A stretch of 64,000 nt of DNA from Candidatus Nitrososphaera gargensis Ga9.2 (lineage in GTDB: Archaea; Thermoproteota; Nitrososphaeria; Nitrososphaerales; Nitrososphaeraceae): positions 806,001-870,000 of the forward strand of contig NC_018719.1 of the NCBI RefSeq assembly GCF_000303155.1, read 5' to 3'. Every line of letters starts with the position of its first letter. Position 1 is the first letter of the stretch. Under the pieces are notes generated by a model. That model had not been told where the DNA came from, did not search any database, and saw only the letters and a program-made list of their open reading frames with translations. The translations under genes and the position numbers were made by a program. Of this stretch, positions 25,128 to 34,370 are shown in pieces.

Positions 25128-25995
25128 ATAATACATTATCTTGAATCCATCGGGAAAACCTATATCATCCAAATCAAGTGATAGCATCGCATACGGTACA
25201 TCAGTGACAAGAGATGATGTGTGGTTCCTTCCTATATCTAAGACTCTAAGATGACCAAGCGAAGAGTATTCTACAAATACCTTATTCCAATTTTCAGTTT
25301 CATTATGCCACTGGATTTCCATTTGGTAATCTACCCCTTCCTTCCCAGTTTGCAAATTTGAATCGACATCAATTAGCATTCCATAGACTGCGGCATCGAT
25401 TCCATTTAGAGAGGAACTATTTCCGACGTTGGCACCTAACCAAAGCGTTGCATTTAAGTTCATTCCGTTACTCAAGTAAGTGATCCTCTGTATATCAGTA
25501 GAATTGTCTAAAGCATCACCATATTCATCTCTTGTCTGCACAAGTTTAACTCCGTTTACATTAACACCATCACGGATATCATCGCCAATTTCCTGTCGAG
25601 GGAAAGGTGGTGAAAATCCAAGTACTTCGTACCGAATTGGGTGCTCGTGCCAATATGATATTGTTATTAGTGTCACTGACAGCGACAACAAGGCGTATCT
25701 GCCCAGTTGCTTAAACCAGTACATTTTCTAGTATTCTCACACGCAATAGGTAATAACATTTTATTGGAGATACATAGTTCCATCAAAACTCTACAAGTTC
25801 GAATGTCCGAAAAGCGGGCTTCTATGATAGTCAGGATGATGCCTTTTTCATTCTGGCCAGACGGAGGATTTTGTCAGCAGTGGTACAACTACCGACTTTG
25901 AATTAGATCCGCCACTTATTTTTGAAATTAGCTTGTTATAATTTTGGTAGCTAGTGGAAACACAAATGCCTAAATAACAATTTTTACTTTGTATC

Positions 25996-27438
25996 TTGTT
26001 AACAGTGGCAGAGCGGTTAAAGACAGCCGATGCTGGAGCCATCAAGAGAAATGCCTTACGACTGTCGCTTGTCGCCATCACGTCTGTCTTTGTGTTCGAG
26101 TTTACCGCTGGCATTTTCACTAACAGCCTTGCTCTAATAACAGACAGCACCCACGCCTTGCTTGACGCGGTGGTGACTGCAATCCTGATAATCGCCACCA
26201 CACTTGCACTCAAGCCAAGAGACATCGACCATACTTATGGCCATGGCAAGATCGAAACCATAGGCGGGTTTATAGGCGGCACCGCACTATTTGTGGTCGC
26301 GATATTTTTCATCTATGAGGCCACCGTCAGGATATCTCTTGCGGGACCAGTCCCATTGGTCAACCCAGGCATGATAGGCTTTGCTGCAGTAATTTACACT
26401 CTGGCAGTAGACGGCTTTAGGATAATAGTGCTTGGGAGGGCAATGAAAAAGACTGCCGCCGGCACGACTGCCTTGAATGCCGATTTTTACCATGCATTTG
26501 CCGACCTTGCTTCAACCAGCGTCGCATTTGCAGGACTGTGGCTCGTCACTGCCGGCTTTGGGCATGGCGATTCTGTCGCAGCAATGATACTTGGAAGCTT
26601 TCTTGCATATCTTAGCAGCAGGTTTGCGTATCAGAATGCGATGGAGCTCACAGACGTAATATCGCCCAAGCTGGTTGCAAAGGTAAGGCAGGCTGCAAAC
26701 GACACCGAAGGCGTGCTGGGGAGTGACGACATCAAGATGCGCCGCGTAGGAAAGGAGATTTTTGTCGAAGCCACCATCACGCTACCGGCTGAAATAAGTT
26801 TTGAAAACGCACACGATATCAGCGCACATGTGGAAAGCAATATCGCCAAGAGCCTGGCAGGCTCGGGTCTTAATGTCAGGCCAAGGAACATCACCGTGCA
26901 TTTCGAGCCGACGACAGGCAACAACGCCGACCTGCCGCCTGAATCTATGATCGAAAAGGCGGCGAGCGGGGTAAGCGGGGTAAAGGGCGTGCACAACATC
27001 CTCGTGTCAAAGATCGGCAAAACCGATTCTATGGATGTCTCGCTCCACATACAGGTCAATCGTTCTGCGACGCTCACCGAGGCCCACTCGATAGCCAACG
27101 CGGTCGAAGACTCGATAAGGGGCCGGCTGAAGGGGGCAGAGACTATTACCGTGCACTTGGAGCCTCTGATGCCAGAGATAGGCGGCATCGAGCCCGTAGC
27201 AGATGTCAAAATGCAGGACTCGATAAGGGAAATAATCCTTGGCGCGAGCGACGTCAAAAAGGTCGATAGGGTCGCAACCTACAGGGCCGCCGGAAACGTC
27301 CTGAAAATAGACGTGGCCTGCGCTTTCAATAGCGATATGACAATAGAGCAGATCCATGAGCGTGTTTCAGATATCGAGAAGCAGATACGAGCAAAGTATC
27401 CCGGGTCGATAGTGACGATACACGCCGAGCCCAACTAG
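25996..27438 (+). CDS. Cation diffusion facilitator transporter with three C-terminal dimerisation-type domains
   Basis: Residues 1-210 form the six-helix CDF membrane domain. Metal-site residues are in ITDSTHALLD on helix 2 (D50, H53, D57 pattern) and NADFYHAFAD on helix 5, with DHTYGHGKIE in the first loop. These export Zn, Fe, Mn or related ions against protons. Unlike the usual 300-residue form, three tandem alpha/beta domains follow (about 220-300, 310-385, 400-478), each ending in an ITVHFEP, ITVHLEP or VTIHAEP strand. The start is TTG 25996 or GTG 26005. The gene converges on a receiver gene, overlapping its stop by 4 bp. Confidence 0.9.
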   Translation: MLTVAERLKTADAGAIKRNALRLSLVAITSVFVFEFTAGIFTNSLALITDSTHALLDAVVTAILIIATTLALKPRDIDHTYGHGKIETIGGFIGGTALFVVAIFFIYEATVRISLAGPVPLVNPGMIGFAAVIYTLAVDGFRIIVLGRAMKKTAAGTTALNADFYHAFADLASTSVAFAGLWLVTAGFGHGDSVAAMILGSFLAYLSSRFAYQNAMELTDVISPKLVAKVRQAANDTEGVLGSDDIKMRRVGKEIFVEATITLPAEISFENAHDISAHVESNIAKSLAGSGLNVRPRNITVHFEPTTGNNADLPPESMIEKAASGVSGVKGVHNILVSKIGKTDSMDVSLHIQVNRSATLTEAHSIANAVEDSIRGRLKGAETITVHLEPLMPEIGGIEPVADVKMQDSIREIILGASDVKKVDRVATYRAAGNVLKIDVACAFNSDMTIEQIHERVSDIEKQIRAKYPGSIVTIHAEPN

Positions 27439-27845
27439 ACGGCGGCCAGAATTGCATTCAATTTTTCTATCAGTTCAGGAATCCTTATCGGCTTTTTGAT
27501 AAAGTCCTTCACCTTTATTGAGGGCATGACCTTGGAAAATTCATCCTCGTTTATTTCAAAGGCGGTGATAAACGCGATTGGTATCGATGGGTGCTTTTCT
27601 CTTATTCTCCGGTACAGCTCAAAGCCGTTCATCCCGGGCATCCTAATGTCAGTCAGTATGAGATCGTAATAATCTGGAGCATGACTTGCAAAAGCCTGCA
27701 GAGCTGCCTCGCCGCTATTGAATGTCTCTGCCGCGAAATTCCCCTTTGTCTCAAGACCTGATTTTAGAATCGCAAGAATGTCTTTTTCATCATCAACAAT
27801 CATAATACGCGGCGGCGAATTCTGGTGCCGCCCACCACTTGTCAT
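27435..27845 (-). CDS. Stand-alone response regulator receiver protein
   Basis: A 136-residue REC-only protein: RIMIVDDEKDIL (acidic pocket), LILTDIRMPGMNG (phosphoacceptor Asp), FITAF (switch Thr), FIKKPI (Lys). Ten N-terminal residues precede the domain. No kinase or output gene is adjacent; its end overlaps the CDF transporter's stop on the other strand by 4 bp. It is clearly a different lineage from the receiver at 20740-21129. Confidence 0.88.
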   Translation of the reverse strand: MTSGGRHQNSPPRIMIVDDEKDILAILKSGLETKGNFAAETFNSGEAALQAFASHAPDYYDLILTDIRMPGMNGFELYRRIREKHPSIPIAFITAFEINEDEFSKVMPSIKVKDFIKKPIRIPELIEKLNAILAAV

Positions 27846-28061
27846 TCTATGATAAAATATGTCATGAACTATTTAACAGGATCGTAAGATCGTTCCACCC
27901 TGCATCCTGCGACATGTATGTGTGAGCACGATCAGCTTGTTGTTTTTGTGCTAACATCTTTCTACCTACATCGGATATTTTGCACATAGCATATCAGGTC
28001 CTGCCTCACAAGGCATTGGGAAAGTTTATTCGCCCATGTACAAGTACTAAAGCAAGTATAT

Positions 28062-28937
28062 TTGCCAGCGGCAATTGCAGTTACACCGAAACTCGTCCGG
28101 CAGTTGATGCCTCCCCGGTCGATTCTATCGAGAAAAGGCGACAACGGGATAGTGCTTGTAGCCGGCGGAAGCAGGTTCTATCACGGCGCGCCAGTGCTTG
28201 CGTCGATGGCTGCTCTGCGTTCTGGAGCCGATCTGGTCTATACGGCAGTCCCGCGCTCGATAATCACCGCTGTCAGATCGTTTTCCCCTGCAATAATCGC
28301 ACTTCCACTCCCAGATGACAAGCTCACCGTGGGCTCGGCAAACAGGCTTGTTGCCATGCTGCCAAAACGCACAGATGCAGCCGCCATAGGCATGGGGATG
28401 AGCATAGAGCCAGAAGCAATAGTCGCGCTTATCAAAAAACTGAAAGAAGCTGGGACAAAGATCCTGCTTGACGCTTCGGCACTAATCCCTATGGTGCTGG
28501 GCGAGATTTCAAACACAGGCAGCATTGTTACGCCGCATGCAGGCGAGTACAGGCGGCTTTTTGGCTGCGACTCTGGAACGACCAAGGATGAAATGACTTC
28601 AAATGTGCGCAGGCAGGCAAAAGAGTACGGCGTCACAGTAGCATTGAAGGGTTGGCTCAACGTCATTTCAGACGGCGACAAAGTTGCGACAATAAGGAGG
28701 TCGACGCCGGCAATGACTGTGGGCGGGACGGGCGACGTGCTGTCTGGCTTGGCGGCGGGGCTACTTGCCAAGGGCATGAAACCGTTTGACGCGGCGATTG
28801 CAGCAGTGTATCTCAACGGCGTCGCAGGCAGCATTGCCTTCAAGCGGTCGGGTCTGCACATCGTCGCTACCGACCTTCTTGACAGCCTACCGGCAGCAAT
28901 GAAGCCGTTCGATAGGATCAAGCAAGAAAGACCGTAG
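28062..28937 (+). CDS. nnrD: ADP-dependent NAD(P)H-hydrate dehydratase
   Basis: A 291-residue ribokinase-fold enzyme that repairs hydrated NADH and NADPH using ADP. Diagnostic stretches are KGDNGIVLVAGGSRFYHGAPVLAS (in parts) near the N-terminus, IVTPHAGEYRRLFG in the centre and TVGGTGDVLSGLAAGLLA with the catalytic Asp of GTGDVLSG near residue 228. The partner epimerase (NnrE), fused in many organisms, is absent here, so the protein corresponds to the dehydratase domain alone. TTG start at 28062. A T-run soon after the stop (28942-28947) may end transcription. Confidence 0.9.
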   Translation: MPAAIAVTPKLVRQLMPPRSILSRKGDNGIVLVAGGSRFYHGAPVLASMAALRSGADLVYTAVPRSIITAVRSFSPAIIALPLPDDKLTVGSANRLVAMLPKRTDAAAIGMGMSIEPEAIVALIKKLKEAGTKILLDASALIPMVLGEISNTGSIVTPHAGEYRRLFGCDSGTTKDEMTSNVRRQAKEYGVTVALKGWLNVISDGDKVATIRRSTPAMTVGGTGDVLSGLAAGLLAKGMKPFDAAIAAVYLNGVAGSIAFKRSGLHIVATDLLDSLPAAMKPFDRIKQERP

Positions 28938-29048
28938 GGATTTTTTCCGTATTCTTGTACACAGTCAGTAAAATCATCACCGGCGCTTCAAACGGATTGA
29001 CGTAACCAATTTTAATGGCACGCCCTCCCTTGGACTGTGTGTATATGT

Positions 29049-29396
29049 ATGAGTGAGTCAGCGTCAGAACAGTTTATCACGTTTGAAGAGTTTTCAAAGG
29101 TGCACCTGAAGATAGGCAAGGTGATCCATGCGGAGAGCATGCAGGGGATGAAGAAGGTCTTCAAGGCGACGATCGACCTTGGAAGCGAGCAGAGGGAGCT
29201 TGCGGTCGGGGGCGCACTGCACTACAAGCCGGAGGAGTTTGTCGGCAGGATGGTCGTGGTATGCACAAACCTTGAGCCAAAAAAGATAGGCAGCATCATC
29301 TCAAGGGGCATGCTCCTGGCGGCTGATGGGCCGGAAGGCAAGCCAGTCTTTTTGACAATAACAGAGGATGCACCGCTGGGCGCGACAATACACTGA
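29049..29396 (+). CDS. tRNA-binding domain protein (CsaA/MetG C-terminal type)
   Basis: About 115 residues forming an OB-fold tRNA-binding domain: FSKVHLKIGKVIHAES at the start, ELAVGGALHYKPEEFVGRMVVVCTNLEPKKI (in parts) in the middle, and SRGMLLAADGPEG, the hallmark of this family. Such free domains act as tRNA-binding subunits or chaperones. I start at ATG 29049; the GTG at 29037 would add four residues (MCIC) without support. Stand-alone gene. Confidence 0.88.
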   Translation: MSESASEQFITFEEFSKVHLKIGKVIHAESMQGMKKVFKATIDLGSEQRELAVGGALHYKPEEFVGRMVVVCTNLEPKKIGSIISRGMLLAADGPEGKPVFLTITEDAPLGATIH

Positions 29397-29610
29397 CTGG
29401 TGTGTGTTTCCAGTGGAGCATATCGAGATACATATGTGCACGCGTTTTAGTCCAGAAAAAATTATTCCATCCTTAGCTTATCGCAAAGCTATGGCTAGTT
29501 AACATTAGATGACAGTGGTCATTTGTATTATCAAAGATTTAGTTCTAGGTTGAATTTGTGTAACCTAAAGCACAAAAGTATCTATGTTCCAAGAATGATT
29601 GAATATTGAA

Positions 29611-29787
29611 ATGGTAATATGGTCGCCCATTCCATCTGCTCCAGAATTGCGGTGCCGCATCTGTGGGATAAAGAAGGAAAAATTCGATGTCCAAAAAGAT
29701 GAGCTGACCTTTGATGGTTTTAGCAATGTAAAAGGGACATGGTATTGCGATAACGGGCACCTCAATAGCGAAGGCATTGACCAGTAG
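29611..29787 (+). CDS. Small zinc-ribbon protein
   Basis: A 58-residue protein with LRCRICGIKK and a C-terminal WYCDNGHLN, giving C-x2-C and C-x2-GH, a plausible zinc site. The likely start is ATG 29611 (MVIWSP). It has no recognised family and stands apart from its neighbours. Its short length means chance cannot be excluded, but the paired metal ligands favour a real gene. Confidence 0.5.
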   Translation: MVIWSPIPSAPELRCRICGIKKEKFDVQKDELTFDGFSNVKGTWYCDNGHLNSEGIDQ

Positions 29788-29889
29788 CCAAAGGCTTAAA
29801 AGCAATCATCAATTGTGTGCAATAAGGCTCGCAGGACTTGCAGATAGGGAAGAAATAGTATTTGTGTTGCGCAGCAGGAGAGATCCAAG

Positions 29890-30399
29890 ATGATCTCGGG
29901 CGAAAAGCTGTTGATCTATCTTGGAGTCGTGCTCATGCTGCATGGTACTTACATTATTCTTTATGATGCCACTGCTCAATCATTAAACCCGTTAACAACC
30001 ATGGGATGTTTTTTCTCGGCAACAGGGCTGATAATAGCATACGTGGGACTCAAGGGACGAGATAAGGTAGCAGAAAAACTAGGGTTTGCTATGCCTGAAC
30101 TTGTCGAGAAACATCCTCTAGCCTATCATGCCGCCTTGGCTGAAAGCAACGTACAGAATCAGAAAAATTCCAGCGGAAACAAGGCTATTGGGTTCATACT
30201 CATTTCCGTAGGAACGTTTATGGTTACACTTACAGGTCTGTTCCCTCTTTCCCTGAATCTGTTATCCAGCTGTTGCGGCTGGCCCGATCCTAGCGCCATC
30301 TTCAGCTTTTTGTTATTACTTTTGGTATCCCCGCTGTCCACGTTTGGGATTATTTGTCTGTCATTTGGAATAACCTTCCGCCGCATTGCACACCGCTAA
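29890..30399 (+). CDS. Four-helix membrane protein, unknown function
   Basis: A 169-residue protein with about four hydrophobic segments (LLIYLGVVLMLHGTYIIL; TMGCFFSATGLIIAYVGL; AIGFILISVGTFMVTLTGL; FSFLLLLLVSPLSTFGIIC) and a charged loop between the second and third. No family recognised. The last segments contain a Cys-Cys pair (SSCCGW) in the connecting loop. It starts 100 bp after the zinc-ribbon gene. Confidence 0.6.
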   Translation: MISGEKLLIYLGVVLMLHGTYIILYDATAQSLNPLTTMGCFFSATGLIIAYVGLKGRDKVAEKLGFAMPELVEKHPLAYHAALAESNVQNQKNSSGNKAIGFILISVGTFMVTLTGLFPLSLNLLSSCCGWPDPSAIFSFLLLLLVSPLSTFGIICLSFGITFRRIAHR

Positions 30400-30598
30400 T
30401 TAGAGAATGATAATATTGCTTAGCCAAAGGCTCAATGGAATAGTATTTTATTGCATTTGTGGTATGTGCTGGAATGAATAACGTACTGGCACTGGCTTTT
30501 GGCAAAAAAGATTTGGGAGGGAAAACCATGCTTCTCTGTGTATTTTTTCCTCCCGTTGTTGTCAGATTGCCGAATCTGGGGTCTTGGCTGGACGGAAG

Positions 30599-31354
30599 TC
30601 AAGACGATAAGGTCTGGTTTGATTCTCCTCTCATTTCCGATCTGGTCGTTTCTCCGGCAGTAGTAGTCCGTTGCCGAGCGGCCATGCCGTCAAGGATTGA
30701 CTTTGCCTCGCTGGTAAGGGTATCGATGTCAGATACTCCTACAGCATGTACGAACATCATTTTTGGCGACTCCATTGTGACATGGTTGTGCACCGCGACT
30801 ACATTCCAAGTAGAGTTTGATAGAATTCTCATTAACGATGGAATCTGATCTTCCGGCCCGCCGATTTCTGCAAATCCGTAAACTATACCTTGGCCTGCTG
30901 CACTAGTTGTTGCATTGCCCTCCTGCCGCTGACTTGTTCCAGTTGTTGTTGTCGTAGTCTGGTTGCTTGTGGCACCATCTTCGGTGCTATTGCCAGTGCC
31001 GCTGGTGTTTGTACCCGAAACTGGTGTGAACTCGAATATCGGGTTAATTACGAGCAGATTGCTAATGTTTGCTCCTGTTGCATTGTCGGTTACTTCCAAT
31101 CCTCTCATTGGGACTGCAACGTCACATACGTCAGTGGGGTTTGGAAGTACCACTCCACCCAGCTGGGATGCTATGTTTTCACAGTCAATCATTCCTCCGC
31201 TAGCGTTTCCAGTTGACGCTGTAGGTGTGTTGTTGGCCCTTTCTGATGTTGTTGTCTGTGCCGCAATTGGACTAAATGTTCCAAAGGTCGCCAGTACTGC
31301 TAAGGCTATTGCTGCGGGTACCAATAACCATACTGATTTCTTTAGAATGTTCAT
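30599..31354 (-). CDS. Exported DUF1259-like protein
   Basis: A 251-residue protein with a signal peptide (residues 1-32, ending PIAAQ). Residues 45-105 and 155-225 together resemble DUF1259: VYGFAEIGGPEDQIPSLMRIL, NVVAVHNHVTMESPKMMFVHAVG and LTSEAKSILDGM follow the family's order, with two conserved His in the HNH part. Between them is a Thr/Ser/Asn/Gly-rich low-complexity insert (about 115-150). Expected outside the cell; function unknown. The antisense frame 30963-31403 mirrors its codon use and is not a gene. Confidence 0.75.
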   Translation of the reverse strand: MNILKKSVWLLVPAAIALAVLATFGTFSPIAAQTTTSERANNTPTASTGNASGGMIDCENIASQLGGVVLPNPTDVCDVAVPMRGLEVTDNATGANISNLLVINPIFEFTPVSGTNTSGTGNSTEDGATSNQTTTTTTGTSQRQEGNATTSAAGQGIVYGFAEIGGPEDQIPSLMRILSNSTWNVVAVHNHVTMESPKMMFVHAVGVSDIDTLTSEAKSILDGMAARQRTTTAGETTRSEMRGESNQTLSS

Positions 31355-31556
31355 CGAGCACTACGATTATGCAATGTTCTTAATCATTATGAGACCATAT
31401 TAGAGCTGTAACGTATTGATCGAAAATATGATAAATTATCTCAAAGGTACTCTTGCACATTTTTTGAATAACCATGCTTATGATACATTATTATTACCAG
31501 TTTGAAAAATAATGAAAAGCTGCATCTAGACTGGTGGCAGTGACTTTATTCATGTA

Positions 31557-32065
31557 TTAGCAGAACGGGCTTTTTCTCGTGTTGTCTAGCACACGTCTTG
31601 AAGTGCTTCCCAGAATGCGCACCGGTGAAACTATCTTGCTGCTGCCCATCACTATCAAATCATATCTGTTCTCTTCAGACGCCTTGATTATTTCCTCAGC
31701 GGGCTTGCCTGCCCTGATTTCATAAGATACCACCATCATCTTATAGTCTTCTCCTTTTTCCAGTATGTCCCTGCAAGCCTGAACCCTCTATTCAAGCATT
31801 TGTTTCACGCCTTCTTCTATCGTATCCCTTATCCTGTTTTTTGCCTCCTCCCGCGTTGTCGCCGTGGTGTCATCACTACCGCCCTTGCCTAAGAATGCCA
31901 ATGCAAAACTTGGAAGTACTAGCTCTGTTTCAATAACGTTCATGAGCGTCAATTGAGCCCCTAATGCTTTTGCAATATATACGGCATGTCCCAATGCCCT
32001 ATCTGAAGTCTCGAGCCATCATGGGGCACCAATATCTCGCGGTATCCCACTACCGACTTTGACAC
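31557..32065 (-). pseudogene. Universal stress protein (UspA) with frameshift and stop
   Basis: The pieces line up to a full UspA. The N-terminus reads YREILVPHDGS from a GTG at 32065. A one-base shift near 32015 moves into ETSDRALGHAVYIAKALGAQLTLMNVIE. A TAG at 31788-31790 interrupts QMLE*RVQACRDIL in the same frame, and the C-terminus carries the ATP-binding motif VMGSSKIVSPVRILGSTSRRVL. Two independent lesions make loss of function likely. The ATP-binding GxxGxxxx(S) part is close to normal, so decay is not old. Confidence 0.8.
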
Positions 32066-32260
32066 TTCTTGCGTCTGCGTTCTCTCTGTGTCTCAGCTTA
32101 ACCGATATAGAATTTAATGCTGGCTGCGAGTTATTTCAGAATAACAATCTGTCAAAATACTTTAGATTATTCATGGATAGCTATCTGAAAGCATCTTTGC
32201 CTTTCTAGCTTCATAATCAAATTATATGCATATTAGCAAAGCATGCGTTTGCAAGCTTGA

Positions 32261-32675
32261 CAACTGACGAGCACCGATGAATTTCTTCAGACAATTTCCC
32301 TGAAAGTAATGGAAGAGAATATTGGGTTTGGCAGAGCTAGAATAGATAAAGAAGTTATGAAAAGGCTTGGTGTCGTTGAAGGTGATATTAATTCGATTAA
32401 GAGCAAAGCGGGTGATATACGCAAGATGCCTTCCTCTCTCGCGCGGGTGATGAACATCTCAAGTCAAAACTGTGATCCGAATGGATAGCATGATCAGAAA
32501 CAATCTGGGTGTTATCATAGGAGATACAATTCTGGTAAGCAAAGCTACAGGCAGACTGGCAGAAAGTGCTATAATTAGACCTGTAGAAGCAATATCGCCG
32601 ATTGATGAGCGGTATATAGCTGATGCTTTAGAAGGAATACCTATCACAGAAGGCGATAATGTTCTAGTTCCATAA
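32261..32675 (+). pseudogene. Cdc48/VAT N-terminal domain fragment, frameshifted
   Basis: First part: SLKVMEENIGFGRARIDKEVMKRLGVVEGDINSI, shown here in parts, matches the double-psi barrel start of Cdc48 (ARIDKEVMKRLG, VVEGD). A frame change near 32460 leads to VIRMDSMIRNNLGVIIGDTILV, the second half of the same barrel, ending GIPITEGDNVLVP and a TAA. No AAA ATPase domain follows. Either it is a broken piece of a duplicated cdc48 gene or a small N-domain protein that has lost its frame. The codon-level match to the N-domain pattern is by eye only. Confidence 0.65.
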
Positions 32676-32722
32676 TACAATCAAAGACTGAGAGATACTC
32701 TGATGACAATACGGCAGCAATA

Positions 32723-33100
32723 GTGACAGCCCAAACTGAATTCAGTCTCATAGAGAAGGAAGCACAAATCTATTTGCAGACAAGTGAATTCCTGCAAAAG
32801 GAGAGTGGGGATACTATTGTCCTAGGTTCCAAATTCTCGCTTTACTGCGATGACATCATGGAATCTGACGAATTTCAAAACAAGCTATCACGAAAGGCGG
32901 GAGATAAGCAAAAAACAGATCACGATAGATTATCAGAAGTTTTACAAAGTATAATGAAATATCAAAGGAGATTGCAAAGAAAGCAGAAGCAGGTGTTAGA
33001 GCTGCCGATTAAGGAAAAAGAAATGCATCCTGATGCAGTTATAAAAATACTCAAGGATGCAAAGTTTGAGATATTACGGAAATGCGCAGGGATTGAATAA
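32723..33100 (+). CDS. Uncharacterised helical protein
   Basis: A 125-residue, charged, probably coiled-coil protein (KYQRRLQRKQKQVLELPIKEKE). GTG start at 32723. It follows the Cdc48 N-domain fragment by 47 bp on the same strand. No family recognised. It lies in a stretch with several broken genes, so it could itself be a remnant; the frame is however open without lesion. Confidence 0.45.
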   Translation: MTAQTEFSLIEKEAQIYLQTSEFLQKESGDTIVLGSKFSLYCDDIMESDEFQNKLSRKAGDKQKTDHDRLSEVLQSIMKYQRRLQRKQKQVLELPIKEKEMHPDAVIKILKDAKFEILRKCAGIE

Positions 33101-33116
33101 AAGCTCAGTGCTAATA

Positions 33117-33596
33117 TTATTGCGCGCGGCCGGTATTCGCGTAGGCCACCGGTTCGCTCAGATATGTTCTTCTAAAGTACCTTACAATAGTCATTGTACC
33201 AAGGGCAACCATCATGGTTCCTACTATTACGGTAGCAAATAGATAGTCTACCATTCCAGAAACATTGGACAGCAGTGTTGCTAAAGAACTAGTGCCATCA
33301 TTGGTGGCAGTATTTGCTATGCTGTTGAGCAAAAGCCTGAAGGATTGATGGCTGTAATATACATAGAAAGCGCCTATAATGATCATTATAAAACCAACAA
33401 TGCCCGAACCCCTTCTTATTGTCAAAGCAAAAGCGGTGAAAATGAGAACCAGTGATAATATGCCGCCAATCAACGCGTTTCTATAATCTTCACCATGTGA
33501 CAGGTATGGCAGTCCGATTACAAAAAAGATGGCTGCAAGGATTGCAAGTATAAATGCAAATCTTGTTGTCGGTTGTTTCTTGGCAAGCATCATCAA
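33117..33596 (-). CDS. Four-helix membrane protein, unknown function
   Basis: A 159-residue protein with four hydrophobic segments (FAFILAILAAIFFVIGLPYL; ALIGGILSLVLIFTAFAL; GIVGFIMIIIGAFYVYY; YLFATVIVGTMMVALGTMTIV) and a polar loop of about 30 residues before the last. No motif identifies a family. It lies 52 bp upstream of the PAC2 gene's stop region on the same strand but is separated from that gene's start, so it is not in its operon. Confidence 0.6.
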   Translation of the reverse strand: MMMLAKKQPTTRFAFILAILAAIFFVIGLPYLSHGEDYRNALIGGILSLVLIFTAFALTIRRGSGIVGFIMIIIGAFYVYYSHQSFRLLLNSIANTATNDGTSSLATLLSNVSGMVDYLFATVIVGTMMVALGTMTIVRYFRRTYLSEPVAYANTGRAQ

Positions 33597-33647
33597 GTAT
33601 GTGGCTGGCTTGACTATTATAGTCTGCTTGATGGCGGTGGATGGTAT

Positions 33648-34370
33648 CTAGCCTATGCCAGGCCCGAATTTCGACGACCCTTTCGTTTTCTGGATCTCTT
33701 CAAGAATCGACTCGTACTGCCTGTCAAGCGGCTTGGTGTCTATCGGTATGTCCTCCAGCTTCGAAAAAGCCGAGATTATGGTCTTTGCGGCAAGCGGCTG
33801 GGGAACGGTCGTCTCCGCTATCTCACCAAACAGCCCGATCGCGTCGATGCCCCTTTCTGCTGCAAGCCCGAGGATCAGGCCATTGAACCAAGTTATGCTC
33901 GTTATCTCGTTTCCGACAAAATCGATGCCTGCCTTTGCAAGAACCCTCTTTAGCTCCGGCCTGTTCACCACCCCACAGACCCGGGGCGCGCCTGTTACCT
34001 GCTCGCGCAGGTAGCCGCCGGCGCCGTAGAGCCTTGTTACCTTGCCTCCTATCGACTGGACATAGTCAAGGAGCATGTTGCAGAGCCTGTGGAGCTCGGC
34101 AGGGTCCTGCGGCTGCGACTCGCCGGTGAATATCAGCAGCTTGTGACGCTTGTCATAGAATATCTTGTAAGCGTCGCTTGCGCTTTTCACCACGCCGTCA
34201 GTATATGAAACCCACGGCTTGTCGCTTGATGTTATCTCTGCTACCTGCTCTGCCTTTAGGTGCTGTGACAGGAACGACGAGACCAGCCCGCCGACCCTGC
34301 CCATGTCCGGGAGCGAGGCAAACACCATGAACTCGTCTGCCTTGATGTCCTTTAGCTTATCAAGCTTCAT
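33648..34370 (-). CDS. PAC2 family proteasome-assembly chaperone-like protein
   Basis: A 240-residue PAC2 protein. Family features are the N-terminal FMVFASLPDMGRVGGLVSSFLSQHL (in parts), the central LLIFTGESQPQD, and GAGGYLREQ with ITWFNGLILGLAAERGI in the second half. PbaB-type PAC2 proteins help assemble archaeal proteasomes; not all members do. It overlaps the beta-hydroxyacid dehydrogenase gene upstream by 4 bp (ATGA), so the pair is one operon without obvious shared pathway. Confidence 0.85.
   Translation of the reverse strand: MKLDKLKDIKADEFMVFASLPDMGRVGGLVSSFLSQHLKAEQVAEITSSDKPWVSYTDGVVKSASDAYKIFYDKRHKLLIFTGESQPQDPAELHRLCNMLLDYVQSIGGKVTRLYGAGGYLREQVTGAPRVCGVVNRPELKRVLAKAGIDFVGNEITSITWFNGLILGLAAERGIDAIGLFGEIAETTVPQPLAAKTIISAFSKLEDIPIDTKPLDRQYESILEEIQKTKGSSKFGPGIG

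Larger units (their letters stand above)
23191..25724 (-). pseudogene. Exported membrane-anchored protein split by IS copy 2
   Basis: The 5' part (25128-25724) and 3' part (23191-23798) are separated by the IS. Removing the 1329-bp IS and one copy of ATAAT joins them in frame, reading GFKIMYYAIVVYNYSN across the junction and giving 399 residues. The rejoined protein has an N-terminal hydrophobic segment (ALLSLSVTLITISYW), a large outside domain rich in Asn and aromatic residues, and near the C-terminus a membrane helix (YGAIISLVGAGFGGALATYV) with a basic tail. Family not recognised. The reading frames on both sides are otherwise clean, so the disruption is recent. Confidence 0.85.

Noticed and set aside
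26631-27257. 208-codon frame antisense to the CDF transporter
   Set aside because: Lies wholly opposite a clear CDF gene; shadow frame.
28238-28921. 227-codon frame antisense to nnrD
   Set aside because: Wholly opposite a gene with diagnostic motifs; shadow frame.
30459-30848. Plus-strand frame opposite the DUF1259 gene
   Set aside because: Mostly antisense to an exported protein with a signal peptide and family motifs.
31788-31790. In-frame TAG in the UspA gene as possible pyrrolysine codon
   Set aside because: A separate frameshift in the same gene shows it is a pseudogene, and no pyrrolysine system is known in this lineage.
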